Translations under genes and position numbers: made by a program
Notes under the pieces: model-generated
What the model saw: only the letters and a program-made list of their open reading frames with translations
Told to the model about the DNA's origin: nothing
The model's database searches: none
Part shown: positions 1 through 8,224 of the stretch, piece by piece
Numbering within the stretch: position 1 is the first letter of the stretch
How the letters are laid out: every line of letters begins with the position of its first letter
Assembly: GCF_900089605.1 (NCBI RefSeq)
Contig: NZ_LT594324.1
Location: forward strand, 5,394,001-5,458,000
Reading direction: 5' to 3'
DNA: 64,000 bases
From: Micromonospora narathiwatensis
Lineage (GTDB): Bacteria; Actinomycetota; Actinomycetes; Mycobacteriales; Micromonosporaceae

Positions 1-146
1 ATCTGTCCGGGCTCTATCACGAGGCTACCCACGACCTGTTCCGCCTCAACCCGCACGACGGTCCGACTCCCCGCGACCTCTTCGAACGCTTCGTTGCCTG
101 GGGCCCGTACCGCAGGGGCATCGTCGCGCCGCCCGCCGAGAATTGA
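1..146 (+). CDS. 3' end of an unidentified protein (partial)
   Basis: The frame that starts at base 3 is open from the window edge to a TGA at 144-146 and encodes the last 47 residues of a protein ending APPAEN. The peptide is rich in aromatic and charged residues (LYHEATHDLFRLN) with mostly G/C third positions, as expected for coding sequence here. The start lies outside the window and I do not recognise the family. The next gene-like sequence begins 88 bases downstream. Confidence 0.45.
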   Translation, partial: LSGLYHEATHDLFRLNPHDGPTPRDLFERFVAWGPYRRGIVAPPAEN

Positions 147-234
147 CGAACCCGACGGCAACCGTCGGGAGGCAGGGTGACGTCTGGGGAGGCATCACGA
201 TGCACCTCCACCTCAACCCGAAGGATCGGCTCGT

Positions 235-524
235 GTGGACACTCTCCTGAGTGAGTTCGACGTGTTCGTGCGAACTCGTACCCCGCACTGCTGCGCTCGG
301 CCTACCTGCTGACCGGCGACCAGCATTTGGCCGAGGACCTCGTCCAGTCCGCCCTGGCCCGGACCCACCGGTCGTGGGGCCGGCTGCACGACAGCGGCAA
401 CGCCGAGGCGTACACCCGCAAGACCATGTACCACCTACAGGTCTCCTGGTGGCGACGGCGGGCCCTGCTGGTCCTGCGGTTCTTCGAGGACCGCTGGTCC
501 GCCCCCGTCAAGTGGCTGTTGCGG
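235..524 (+). pseudogene. SigE-family RNA polymerase sigma factor remnant, frameshifted and truncated
   Basis: Translation from GTG 235 gives VDTLLSEFDVFVRTRTP, a typical SigE-family (ECF-type sigma-70) N-terminus. The frame is then lost near 285. The next frame carries the natural continuation ALLRSAYLLTGDQHLAEDLV and then a region-2 segment ending in QVSWWRRR near 455. One missing base around 284-287 explains the shift. After WWRRR the sequence stops resembling a sigma factor: the linker and region 4 (promoter -35 recognition) are absent. It runs into the 3' end of the opposite-strand propeller gene at 525. It is read as a dead gene. A single sequencing error could explain the frameshift but not the missing C-terminal half. 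Confidence 0.7.
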
Positions 525-1994
525 TCAGCGCAGCACGGTGATCGCCGCCTTGGCCGCCACGTGTTTCCAGGGCGCGATCACCACGACCCCGTCCCGCTCG
601 ATGACCTGGGCGCCCTCGCCCTCGAAGCCGGCCGAGAGCGGCCCTTCCGCCACCACGCTGACCTTGCCGGTGGCCGGGTCGATGCGGACCAGGCGCGGCG
701 GAAGGTCGCGCCGGTCGCCCGACTCCCAGGCGAGTACGCCCTGCTCGTCGCGGCGGATCAACTGGACCTGGCTGTCGGTGTGGCCCGAGGAGACCCAGCG
801 ACGCCTGCCGGTGGCCAGGTCGATCGCGACGATCTGGTTGGCCTGCCGCATTTTGTTCGGCACGTTCTTCGGGAAGGTGGGCAGGTAGAGGGTGTCGTCG
901 TCACCGGCGTACCGGTAGACGGCCGGGCCCTCGATCGAGTTGGACCGGTTGGGCGGGATGGTCCACAGTTCGGTGCCGTCGATCGTATTGCCGAAGGTGG
1001 CCAACTCCTTGCCGGTTCGCGGGTCCCGGACGGCGTACGCGTCGTGCCCGAGCCCCGGCAGGCTGACCAGCGGCTGCACGCTCAGCACGCCGTCGGTGAG
1101 CTTCGCCTCGGGCAGCCGCTGCCGCCAGCGCGCCTTACCGGTGGCCGGGTCCAGGGCGTCCACCTCACCCCCGCTCGGGCAGCGGTAGGTGACCACCACC
1201 TGTTCGCCGGCGGCCCGTACGTCCCGGAACCGGCAGTCCCGGCCCGGCAGCAGCTTCTGCGGCGTGGCCCGCCAGAGCTGCTTGCCGTCGGCGAGGGAGA
1301 GCCCGATCAGGGTGTCCTCGGAACGGACGATCACCTGCTGGCCGGCGACCGACAGGTCCGGGGCCCGCAGCGGGCCGCGCCCCTCCCGTACCGGTCCCGG
1401 GAACCTGGCAGTCCAGGTCAGCTTGCCGCTGTTCAGGTCGAAGCCGGCGACGGTGTTGCAGGAGTTGTCGGAGCCGACCGCGACCGCCCCGCGGCCGTCC
1501 GTCACCGCCTGGGCGGCGACGCAGAGCGAGGTGCCGTCCGGCGCCGGGACGCCCCACGCCTGTGCGCCGTCGGCGAGCTGATAGGCGAGCAGACCGTCCG
1601 CCTGGGCCCGGACCACCGTGTCGCCGGCCAGCCAGGCGCCGAACATGTCCTGCTTGTCGTAGGTGGTGAGCCCGGTTCTCTCGTGCGCGGGGAAGTCGAG
1701 CGTCCAGGCGGTCTTCAGCGCGTCGCCGTCACCGCCGCCGGACCACCCGCCGACCAGCCGGGCCACCCCCCAGGCGGTGCCGCCGCCGACCAGCAGCACG
1801 GCGACCAGACCGCCCGCGACCAGCAACGCGAGGCGTCCCCGCCGCTTGGGCGCCGTCGGCGGGGTGCCGCCCGCCCCGGGCCAGCCGTTCACCGGGTACG
1901 CGGCCGGCTGCTGCGACCAGGGGTGCTGCGGTACGGGCGGCCAGCCGCCCGGCGTTGCGGGCTGCTGCGGCTGGGGACCCAGAGGATTCGTCAT
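525..1994 (-). CDS. Membrane-anchored PQQ-type beta-propeller protein
   Basis: The protein has 489 residues from ATG 1994, which is preceded by a GGAGAG ribosome binding site. Residues 1-50 are rich in Pro, Gln and Gly. A single membrane helix lies at about 55-78 after a KRRGR basic stretch, and the rest is predicted outside the cell. The outer part has repeated PQQ-like blades with motifs such as FDLNSGKLTW, LSLADGKQLW, LDPATGKARW and IDLATGRRRW. These build a seven- or eight-bladed propeller. There is no quinoprotein dehydrogenase module, so a binding or scaffold role is more likely than catalysis. It lies 14 bases after the metallopeptidase-like gene, in the same operon and with the same anchor design. 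The ligand is unknown. Confidence 0.8.
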   Translation of the reverse strand: MTNPLGPQPQQPATPGGWPPVPQHPWSQQPAAYPVNGWPGAGGTPPTAPKRRGRLALLVAGGLVAVLLVGGGTAWGVARLVGGWSGGGDGDALKTAWTLDFPAHERTGLTTYDKQDMFGAWLAGDTVVRAQADGLLAYQLADGAQAWGVPAPDGTSLCVAAQAVTDGRGAVAVGSDNSCNTVAGFDLNSGKLTWTARFPGPVREGRGPLRAPDLSVAGQQVIVRSEDTLIGLSLADGKQLWRATPQKLLPGRDCRFRDVRAAGEQVVVTYRCPSGGEVDALDPATGKARWRQRLPEAKLTDGVLSVQPLVSLPGLGHDAYAVRDPRTGKELATFGNTIDGTELWTIPPNRSNSIEGPAVYRYAGDDDTLYLPTFPKNVPNKMRQANQIVAIDLATGRRRWVSSGHTDSQVQLIRRDEQGVLAWESGDRRDLPPRLVRIDPATGKVSVVAEGPLSAGFEGEGAQVIERDGVVVIAPWKHVAAKAAITVLR

Positions 1995-2008
1995 CGTCTT
2001 CTCTCCGC

Positions 2009-3550
2009 TCAGCTCGCCTGGCCCCGCACGTACGCCGACCAGCCCGCCTGGAACTCCGTCAGCGGGACGCCGAGCACCTCCTGGCACGCCCGTTCGGCGG
2101 TGGCGCCCTGGTAGCGAGCGGCCACGAACCGGAAGAGTTTCGGCTCGCCGTGCTTTTCCGCGAGGTAGTTCATCGCGACGTGCCCGAGCCAGTAGTGGAA
2201 GCTGACGTGGTTCTCCGGAACCGCCCAGTCGAAGTTGCTCGGCAGTTGGCCGTTCCAGCCGCCGGAGCGGACGAGCGTGCGGGCCTGCGCGGTCCGGCGG
2301 CTGGCGCTGAGCGGCTCACCCCGGTGGGACATGTATTCGGCGAAGCCCTCGACGATCCAGTTCTCGATGCCGTCGAAGAGGTCCAGATTGTCGGCGTCCT
2401 GGAGGGTGGCGACCAGAGAGTGGGCCAACTCGTGCCGGAAGATCTCGCGGGGACCCCGCTTGTCGCCCGGCGCGAAGAACGACCGGTCCGCCACGTCGAT
2501 CACGATCCGGCTGCCGCCGATGTCGATGTTCTTCTGCTTGGCCTCGGTCGAGACCATGCCGATCGAGACGCCCGACTCGGTGGTCTTCTCCTTGTTGATC
2601 CGATAGAGCGAGCCGAGGTCCTTCTTTCCCTTGACCAGGCTGATGACGAAGCCCTTCGGGGTGTTGCCGGTGACCCCGCCGGCCTGCCACGCGGCGAAGT
2701 CGTCCCGTACGGCCGCCTCGGCGACCGGCGCGTACCGCTTCGCCTCGGTGGCCATCCTGGCGTCCGTGATGACCAGGGTGTGCGCGGTCCGCTCCACGTG
2801 GATGTCGCGCCACTTGTCCCACGGGCCGGGGTGGTAGACCGTCTTCGAGCTGCCGAGCGCGGCCGGTGCCCCGGTCACCGCGGTCACCTTGATCGGCGCG
2901 TCCCTGCTCTCCCGGACGACCGTCCAGCGGTACCACTCGGCGACCGGAGTGAGGTCGTACCCGTCGAACTGGTGGACGAAGGAGACGTCGAGCTGGAAGG
3001 TCACCCCGCGGCCGAAGCTGTCGCTGGTCCGCCCCTGCTGCGCGACGGTCCGGTACTCGCTGACCGACAGCGGCAGCTTGCCCAGGTTCTTGAAGAGGTT
3101 GGTCTGACTGGCGACCAACTCCTTGCTGGTCGGGTCGAAGGGGGCGAGGTAGGCGGTGAGGTCCTTGTCGGTCAGGGCCTTGCTGTGCCTTCCGAGCAGG
3201 TCGTCCAGCTCCTGCTGGGTGACGGTGACCCCGTTCGCGCCGGCCGCGGCGGCCTTCGGGGCCGCGTCGTCCGCGCCCCGGTCGCGCAGCCCGACGATCA
3301 CGCCGACCGCCGTGCCGGCGCAGAGGGTCAGCGCCAGCACACCCGCGCCGACGCCGATCCACAGGCCGCGCCGCGACTTCGGCCCGGTCGGTGGCGGCGG
3401 CTGCTGCGGGTACGGCCCGAAGCCCGGCTGCCCCGGCCCACCCGGATACGGCCCGGGCGGCCCGGCCGGGTACGCGTTCGTTGGCGGTTGTCGCCCCGGT
3501 ACGTGCGGCTGACCGGGGGCCGGGAACGCGGAGGGGTGTCCCTGGGTCAT
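2009..3550 (-). CDS. Membrane-anchored HExxH (gluzincin-like) metallopeptidase
   Basis: The protein has 513 residues, with ATG 3550 behind a GAGGA site. It has a Pro/Gly/Tyr-rich cytoplasmic N-terminus of about 60 residues. One membrane helix at about 62-88 is followed by an extracellular part. The zinc-binding and catalytic motif HELAH is at 373-377. Downstream, NWIVEGFAEYMSH supplies the glutamate expected as third zinc ligand, as in peptidase-MA type gluzincins. The region before it, with low-complexity linkers and beta-rich segments, resembles an NTF2-like or substrate-binding domain. It is the first gene of a two-gene operon with the PQQ-like protein, suggesting joint action at the outer membrane face. 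The substrate is not predictable. Confidence 0.75.
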   Translation of the reverse strand: MTQGHPSAFPAPGQPHVPGRQPPTNAYPAGPPGPYPGGPGQPGFGPYPQQPPPPTGPKSRRGLWIGVGAGVLALTLCAGTAVGVIVGLRDRGADDAAPKAAAAGANGVTVTQQELDDLLGRHSKALTDKDLTAYLAPFDPTSKELVASQTNLFKNLGKLPLSVSEYRTVAQQGRTSDSFGRGVTFQLDVSFVHQFDGYDLTPVAEWYRWTVVRESRDAPIKVTAVTGAPAALGSSKTVYHPGPWDKWRDIHVERTAHTLVITDARMATEAKRYAPVAEAAVRDDFAAWQAGGVTGNTPKGFVISLVKGKKDLGSLYRINKEKTTESGVSIGMVSTEAKQKNIDIGGSRIVIDVADRSFFAPGDKRGPREIFRHELAHSLVATLQDADNLDLFDGIENWIVEGFAEYMSHRGEPLSASRRTAQARTLVRSGGWNGQLPSNFDWAVPENHVSFHYWLGHVAMNYLAEKHGEPKLFRFVAARYQGATAERACQEVLGVPLTEFQAGWSAYVRGQAS

Positions 3551-3694
3551 GTGTTCCTCGTCTGCGCCGTCGGTGCCCAGCCGGCAGCGGCGAACGGCCT
3601 CGCCCCGACCGGATGACGGGCAACATCATCCAACGTCCGGGTGATGGAATCTGCCCCGAACCGGCCGAGGGCGCCTTTTGTCCGCCTGGCTCGG

Positions 3695-3710
3695 TGTCAG
3701 ATCCGTCACG
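3695..3710. promoter_or_regulatory. CRP-like dyad upstream of SGNH hydrolase
   Basis: TGTCAGATCCGTCACG fits the CRP/GlxR pattern TGTGA-N6-TCACA with two mismatches. It lies in the 270-base divergent region between the metallopeptidase operon and the SGNH hydrolase gene. Near-identical copies occur at 24601 and 52387. Regulation by a cAMP receptor protein is inference. Confidence 0.4.
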
Positions 3711-3820
3711 GTCGTCGTCGATGACCTCCGCCACGTCTTGACCGAGGGGTACGGCGGCGGGGAGCCGGGCGGTGACAGACTGACCGACACAGCTCTGCCG
3801 GGACGTCAGAGGGAGGCGCG

Positions 3821-4588
3821 GTGCGCTGGCGCAGCTTCGTGGCGGTGGGTGACAGCTTCACCGAGGGCATGAACGACGCCTATCCGGACGGCACGTTCCG
3901 CGGTTGGGCGGATCTGGTGGCGACCCGGCTCGCCGCCGAGGCCGGCCCCGACTTCGGGTACGCCAACCTGGCCATCCGGGGCCGGCTGTTCCCGAACGTC
4001 GTCGCCCAGCAGGTGCCGGCCGCCCTGGCCATGAAGCCTGACCTGATCAGCTTCGCGGCCGGCGGCAACGACGTGCTGCGCCGTACGTTCGACGCCGACT
4101 CCTTCGTCCCCCGGTTCGACGCGGTGATCGGCGACCTGCGCGGCAGCGGCGCCGACGTGATCCTCTTCCGGTTCGCCGACGTGATGGCCCGGCTCCCCGG
4201 GCAGCGGCTCGTCGCGCCCCGGGTGAACCTGCTCAACCGGGCGGTCGGCGAGGTCGCCGAGCGCCACGGCGCGATCCTCGTCGACCTGTACGCCGACGAC
4301 GCCTACCTGAACCCGATGCTGTGGAGCACCGACCGGCTGCACATGTCGGCGGCCGGGCACCGGCGGGTGGCCGGGCAGGTGCTCACCGCGCTCGGGGTGG
4401 GCTGCGACGAGGAGTGGCTGCTGGTGCCGCCGCACCCCGCGCCGACCCCGTGGCTGGCGGCCCGCGCCGCGGACCTGCGCTGGGCCGGGCAGCACCTGGC
4501 CCCGTGGGTCAAGCGGCGGCTGACCGGCCGCTCCTCCGGCGACCTCGTCACCGCCAAACGGCCGGTGCTCGGGCCGATCACCGACTGA
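3821..4588 (+). CDS. SGNH/GDSL-family hydrolase (esterase/lipase-like)
   Basis: The protein has 255 residues from GTG 3821, five bases after GGGAGG. It contains all the SGNH blocks. Block I is VGDSFTEG with nucleophile Ser12, block II is a Gly in NLAIRGRL, and block III is AAGGNDV. The C-terminal block V is STDRLHMSAAGH, carrying the catalytic Asp and His. There is no signal peptide or membrane helix, so the enzyme is probably cytosolic. Its substrate, an acyl or acetyl ester, cannot be told from sequence. About 80 extra C-terminal residues follow block V (AARAADLRWAGQHLAPWV), typical of actinobacterial members. The next gene starts three bases after its stop, so the two are probably co-transcribed. 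Confidence 0.87.
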   Translation: MRWRSFVAVGDSFTEGMNDAYPDGTFRGWADLVATRLAAEAGPDFGYANLAIRGRLFPNVVAQQVPAALAMKPDLISFAAGGNDVLRRTFDADSFVPRFDAVIGDLRGSGADVILFRFADVMARLPGQRLVAPRVNLLNRAVGEVAERHGAILVDLYADDAYLNPMLWSTDRLHMSAAGHRRVAGQVLTALGVGCDEEWLLVPPHPAPTPWLAARAADLRWAGQHLAPWVKRRLTGRSSGDLVTAKRPVLGPITD

Positions 4589-4591
4589 CCG

Positions 4592-5038
4592 GTGCGCACC
4601 GTCCACGCCGCCGCGCTGCTGCGGCTCACCCTCGACGCCGAGCCGGCCGCCGGGCAGGCCGTCCTGGTCGACGGCGACCGGATCGGCGCGGTCGGCCCGC
4701 TGGACGAGCTGACGGAGGCGTACCCCGGGGTGCGGGTGCGGCGGTGGGCCGGCACCCTCGGGCCGGCGCTGGTGCACGACGGGCCGCTGCCGCCCGCGCC
4801 GACCCCGCGCGAGCGGGTGCACGCCCTCTTTCGGCTCGGCGTCGCCGCGGTGCTCGCCGCGCACGTGACCGAGCCGGGCCTGCGCGCGGCGGCCACCCGT
4901 AACGACGTCGTGGTGCTCGGCGCCTTCCGGCCGCCGGCGTTGGTCGAGGCCGGCCGCGCGGACCTGGCCGTCTTCGCCGACGACGGCACCTGTCTGGCGA
5001 CGGTGGTGGCCGGCCGGCTGGTGCACCGGCGGGCCTGA
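4592..5038 (+). CDS. Small imidazolonepropionase/amidohydrolase-like protein
   Basis: The protein has 148 residues and GTG 4592 lies three bases after the SGNH hydrolase stop. The segment [17 protein letters not shown] matches the N-terminal composite beta domain of amidohydrolases. The C-terminal segment [21 protein letters not shown] matches the closing beta domain. The metal-binding TIM barrel between them is missing: there is no HxH, and only a short helical stretch is present. Actinobacteria carry such barrel-less proteins under the name imidazolonepropionase-like domain protein. Amidohydrolase catalysis is therefore unlikely and the role is unknown. Co-transcription with the SGNH hydrolase is suggested by spacing only. 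Confidence 0.75.
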   Translation: MRTVHAAALLRLTLDAEPAAGQAVLVDGDRIGAVGPLDELTEAYPGVRVRRWAGTLGPALVHDGPLPPAPTPRERVHALFRLGVAAVLAAHVTEPGLRAAATRNDVVVLGAFRPPALVEAGRADLAVFADDGTCLATVVAGRLVHRRA

Positions 5039-5138
5039 CCGCCGGTGCCACGACGACCCGGCCCCGGGTCGCGGGCGTCCACCGCCGCATCCGCTGGACC
5101 CGATTTCCGGCACACCGGCGACCGGCCCGGAACGGGCG

Positions 5139-5144
5139 TAGCTT
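5139..5144 (+). promoter_or_regulatory. -10 box of a probable leaderless promoter
   Basis: TAGCTT ends seven bases before ATG 5152 of the sulfurtransferase gene. No Shine-Dalgarno sequence precedes the ATG. Transcription starting about seven bases after the box would begin at the start codon. Confidence 0.4.
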
Positions 5145-5151
5145 GGGGCTC

Positions 5152-6054
5152 ATGCCTGTGCCGAGCGATCCGAATCCCCACCTCCAGTCGTACGCCGATC
5201 CGCAGCGCCTGGTCACCACCGACTGGCTGGCCGAGCACCTGGGCGACGAGGGCCTCGTGGTGGTCGAGTCCGACGAGGACGTGCTCCTCTACGACACCGG
5301 CCACCTCCCCGGCGCCGTCAAGGTCGACTGGCACACCGAGCTGAACGACCAGGTGACCCGGGACTACCTGGACGCGAAGAGCTTCGCCGAGCTGTGCGCC
5401 GCCAAGGGCATCGGGCGGGACGACACGGTGGTCTTCTACGGCGACAACTTCAACTGGTGGGCCGCGTACGCGCTCTGGGTCTTCTCCCTCTTCGGCCACC
5501 CGGACGTCCGGCTGCTCGACGGCGGCCGGCAGAAGTGGATCGCCGAGGGGCGGGAGCTGACCCGGGAGAAGGTCACCCGGCCCCGCGCCGAGTACCCGGT
5601 GCCGGTGCGGAACGACGCGCCGATCCGGGCGTACCGGGAGCAGGTGATGGCGCACATCGCCGCCGGCCGGCCGCTGGTCGACGTCCGCTCTCCCGGCGAG
5701 TACACCGGCGAGATGCTGCACATGCCGGACTACCCGCAGGAGGGGGCGCTGCGCGGCGGGCACATCCCCGGCGCGGTGAGCAAGCCGTGGAAGTCCGCCG
5801 CGAACGACGACGGCACCTTCAGGTCGGCCGGCGAGCTGCGCGCCATCTACGCCGACCAGCTCGGCCTGAGCCCGTCCGACGACGTGGTGGCGTACTGCCG
5901 GATCGGCGAGCGGTCCAGCCACACCTGGTTCGTGCTGCACCACCTGCTCGGCTATCCGCAGGTACGCAACTACGACGGCTCGTGGACGGAGTGGGGCAAC
6001 CTGGTCCGCGCTCCCGTCGTGCAGGGCGACCAGCCGGGCGGCCTCGCCGGCTGA
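5152..6054 (+). CDS. Thiosulfate sulfurtransferase (two-domain rhodanese)
   Basis: The protein has 300 residues with two rhodanese domains. The N-terminal domain (about 20-140) is inactive-like, with [13 protein letters not shown] and a Tyr-Gly-Asp-Asn in the active-site position. The C-terminal domain (about 165-295) carries the catalytic Cys249 in the loop CRIGERS, the form seen in actinobacterial CysA-type sulfurtransferases. The enzyme moves a sulfane sulfur from thiosulfate to cyanide or a thiol acceptor in the cytosol. ATG 5152 was chosen over the in-frame TTG three codons upstream because a -10 box at 5139 predicts a leaderless transcript beginning there. It appears monocistronic. Confidence 0.9.
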   Translation: MPVPSDPNPHLQSYADPQRLVTTDWLAEHLGDEGLVVVESDEDVLLYDTGHLPGAVKVDWHTELNDQVTRDYLDAKSFAELCAAKGIGRDDTVVFYGDNFNWWAAYALWVFSLFGHPDVRLLDGGRQKWIAEGRELTREKVTRPRAEYPVPVRNDAPIRAYREQVMAHIAAGRPLVDVRSPGEYTGEMLHMPDYPQEGALRGGHIPGAVSKPWKSAANDDGTFRSAGELRAIYADQLGLSPSDDVVAYCRIGERSSHTWFVLHHLLGYPQVRNYDGSWTEWGNLVRAPVVQGDQPGGLAG

Positions 6055-6151
6055 ACCTCGACCGGGGGGTGATCCGGCGTTGCGCCCTGCGCCCGGGGTC
6101 CGACAGGGCAGGCTGGGCAGAGCGGTCGTCGGATCAGCCGAGGGAGGGGGC

Positions 6152-7792
6152 GTGGATCTCCTGCACAACCGGTTCGTCGGGCTGCTCGTGCTGGCCGCTT
6201 TCCCGCCGGCTCTCGAAGGCGCCATTCTGGCCGGTTACGGCTTCCGGGCCGCCGAAGGGCTGGCCCCCCAGTTCTCCGCCGTCTGGCCGTACGACAACTA
6301 TCACGACCTGCGTTGGCTGATGGTCTACCACGACTCCTGGCTGACCTTCTTCCTCGGCCTGGTGGCGCTGATCGTGCTCCGGGCGCTCTACACCACCGCG
6401 CTCGTCATGCTGGCCTGGCCCCGGCACCTGCCCCGCCCGCGTTTCCGCCGGCTGGCCTGGCGCAACCTGGCACTGACCGTGGTGGTCAGCGTGGTGGTGT
6501 CCCCGTGGGCCGCGCTCTCGGTGGCCGCCTCCGTGGTCGCGCTCTCCTGGCTGTTGGTCGCCTCGCTGCTGCCGCTGTTCCTGCTGGCGCCGTTCCTGCA
6601 ACGCGCCGCCGTGTCGAATTCCTGGTGGCGAGGGTTGCCCTCGATCGAGCTGGTCGGCTGGTCCCTGCTGAACTTCGTGGTGCTCACCGTCGGCGGGGCG
6701 CTGGTCTGGACCGTCCCGGCGTGGTGGACCGCCCCGGTGGCGGCGGTCGCCGGGTTGATCAACGGGCTGCTCTGGCAGCGCACGGTGGGCTCGGCCCTGG
6801 ATCCGCGCCGACCGGCCCACTGGGCGCGGATACCCGTCGCGCCGCTGGCGATTTTTCTCGCCTTCGTCGTGCCGGTCGTTCTCCAGCCGGTGCTGGCGGC
6901 CCTGCCCGGCAAGTCGACGAAGCCCCCGCCGATCGCGCTGCTGGATCGGCCGCTGCCGTCCAACGTCGGGCACGCGGTGATCTTCCTAGCCGGACACTCC
7001 AGCGCGTACGACGGGGAACCGCCCGTCGACCCGAACGTGCAATGGTTCTCCTATCGGGGACTGGATTCGCAGAACCGGCCGTTGCCGTTCGGTTCCCGGG
7101 ACACCTACCGGTCGATCGAGTCCAGCGTGGCGATGCTCGACAAGCAGGTGGAGCTGCTGCATCGGCGTACCGGCCGGCCGGTCGCCCTGGTCGGGCAGAG
7201 CGAAGGGGCGCTCATCGCCCGCACCTATCTGGCCGACCGGCCGCATTCGCCGGTGAATGCTCTGGCGATGGAGAGCCCGCTGATCAACGCGGGCCGGTCC
7301 TACTACCCGCCGGCCGATGTGTCGCAGGGCTGGGGCGTGGTTGCCGGCTGGGAGTTGCGGGTCCTCTTCCGCCTCGCCGACATCATCGCGATGAGCGGGA
7401 GCGGACCGGAAGAGCCGTTCGTCCGGTCGATCCTCGACAACGCACCCTTCTACCGCAACGACCTGATGTGTCCGGTAGCCGGTGTGCGGATCGTGGCGTT
7501 CCTGCCGACCACCACCGCCACCGAGGCCCCGCCGGGCAAGTACGCCGGTGTGCCCGTTTTCGAGATGCCGGCGGTGCACGGTGGCCTGCTGGCCCGGCCG
7601 GTGGTCGAGGAGCATCTGTTGAACTTCCTCGGCGGACAGCCGATCAGCCAGCCCGAGCGCGGTTACGCCCTGTTGCAGGAGGCCTCGGCCGCCTGGCAGG
7701 CGCCACCGCTGGCGCTGGGCCTCAACCCGGTCTGGCGGGGTCAGCGGATGGCCGACCCGGCCTTCACCGGGAGAGTCTGTCAGCCGATCTGA
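6152..7792 (+). CDS. Polytopic membrane protein with C-terminal alpha/beta-hydrolase-like domain
   Basis: The protein has 546 residues. GTG 6152 follows a purine-rich site, AGGGAGGGGG. Roughly the first 265 residues contain about seven or eight hydrophobic helices. The soluble remainder has GHSSAYDG (about 285) and then VALVGQSEGALIART with Ser350 in a GxSxG nucleophile elbow. Further on, VHGG near 490 could hold the catalytic His. This looks like a lipase or thioesterase-type hydrolase held at the membrane. I do not recognise a named family for the combination. Its 3' end overlaps the convergent small membrane-protein gene by 29 bases. Confidence 0.7.
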   Translation: MDLLHNRFVGLLVLAAFPPALEGAILAGYGFRAAEGLAPQFSAVWPYDNYHDLRWLMVYHDSWLTFFLGLVALIVLRALYTTALVMLAWPRHLPRPRFRRLAWRNLALTVVVSVVVSPWAALSVAASVVALSWLLVASLLPLFLLAPFLQRAAVSNSWWRGLPSIELVGWSLLNFVVLTVGGALVWTVPAWWTAPVAAVAGLINGLLWQRTVGSALDPRRPAHWARIPVAPLAIFLAFVVPVVLQPVLAALPGKSTKPPPIALLDRPLPSNVGHAVIFLAGHSSAYDGEPPVDPNVQWFSYRGLDSQNRPLPFGSRDTYRSIESSVAMLDKQVELLHRRTGRPVALVGQSEGALIARTYLADRPHSPVNALAMESPLINAGRSYYPPADVSQGWGVVAGWELRVLFRLADIIAMSGSGPEEPFVRSILDNAPFYRNDLMCPVAGVRIVAFLPTTTATEAPPGKYAGVPVFEMPAVHGGLLARPVVEEHLLNFLGGQPISQPERGYALLQEASAAWQAPPLALGLNPVWRGQRMADPAFTGRVCQPI

Positions 7793-8195
7793 CCTCGCCG
7801 GCCCGGGCGGGCGGCCGCCGGGACAGCCAGAGCAGTCGCAGCGCCGCCACGATCATTCCGATCACGATCGCGGACCAGACCGGCTCGAACGGGAGCATGA
7901 TCAGGTGAATGAGGAGGCTGGCCAGCGCGGCCAGCGCGGCGAGCCGGACCGACCAGCGGCGGCCGGTGAGGAGCAGGAGCCCGGCGACTGCCAGCAGGAT
8001 CGAGCTCACCACGTGCGCCCACGTCCAACCGGTGATGTCGAGGCGGAGGAGCCCTTCGGGGTTCTCCACCACGTACGGGTCGTCGTCCACGTCACTCAGG
8101 CCCTCGAGGGTGTCGAAGACGCCGATCCCGGCGAGCAGGACGGCCGCGAGCATCCGCTGGCGGTGCTTGACGTGCGCCTCGTCGTGCCGGGTCAC
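7764..8195 (-). CDS. Small four-helix membrane protein (DUF7144-like)
   Basis: The protein has 143 residues from GTG 8195, with a G-rich site (GGGGGACGGG) before it. It has four hydrophobic segments: LAAVLLAGIGVFDTLEGL, the VVSSILLAVAGLLLL region, LAALAALASLLIHLIML and AIVIGMIVAALRLLWL. The conserved-looking loop DDDPYVVENPEGLLRLDITGW lies between helices 1 and 2. This pattern is widespread in actinobacterial small membrane proteins of unknown function. It is convergent with, and overlaps by 29 bases, the membrane hydrolase gene. A TAGGCT -10 candidate lies about 30 bases upstream. No function can be assigned. Confidence 0.75.
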   Translation of the reverse strand: MTRHDEAHVKHRQRMLAAVLLAGIGVFDTLEGLSDVDDDPYVVENPEGLLRLDITGWTWAHVVSSILLAVAGLLLLTGRRWSVRLAALAALASLLIHLIMLPFEPVWSAIVIGMIVAALRLLWLSRRPPARAGEVRSADRLSR

Positions 8196-8224
8196 CCCGT
8201 CCCCCTTTCGCCGTTCCTCCCAGC

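Noticed and set aside
327-2114. 595-codon plus-strand frame across the propeller gene
   Set aside because: After the first 45 codons (sigma factor remnant) it is the antisense of the PQQ-like gene, with composition typical of a GC-rich shadow frame.
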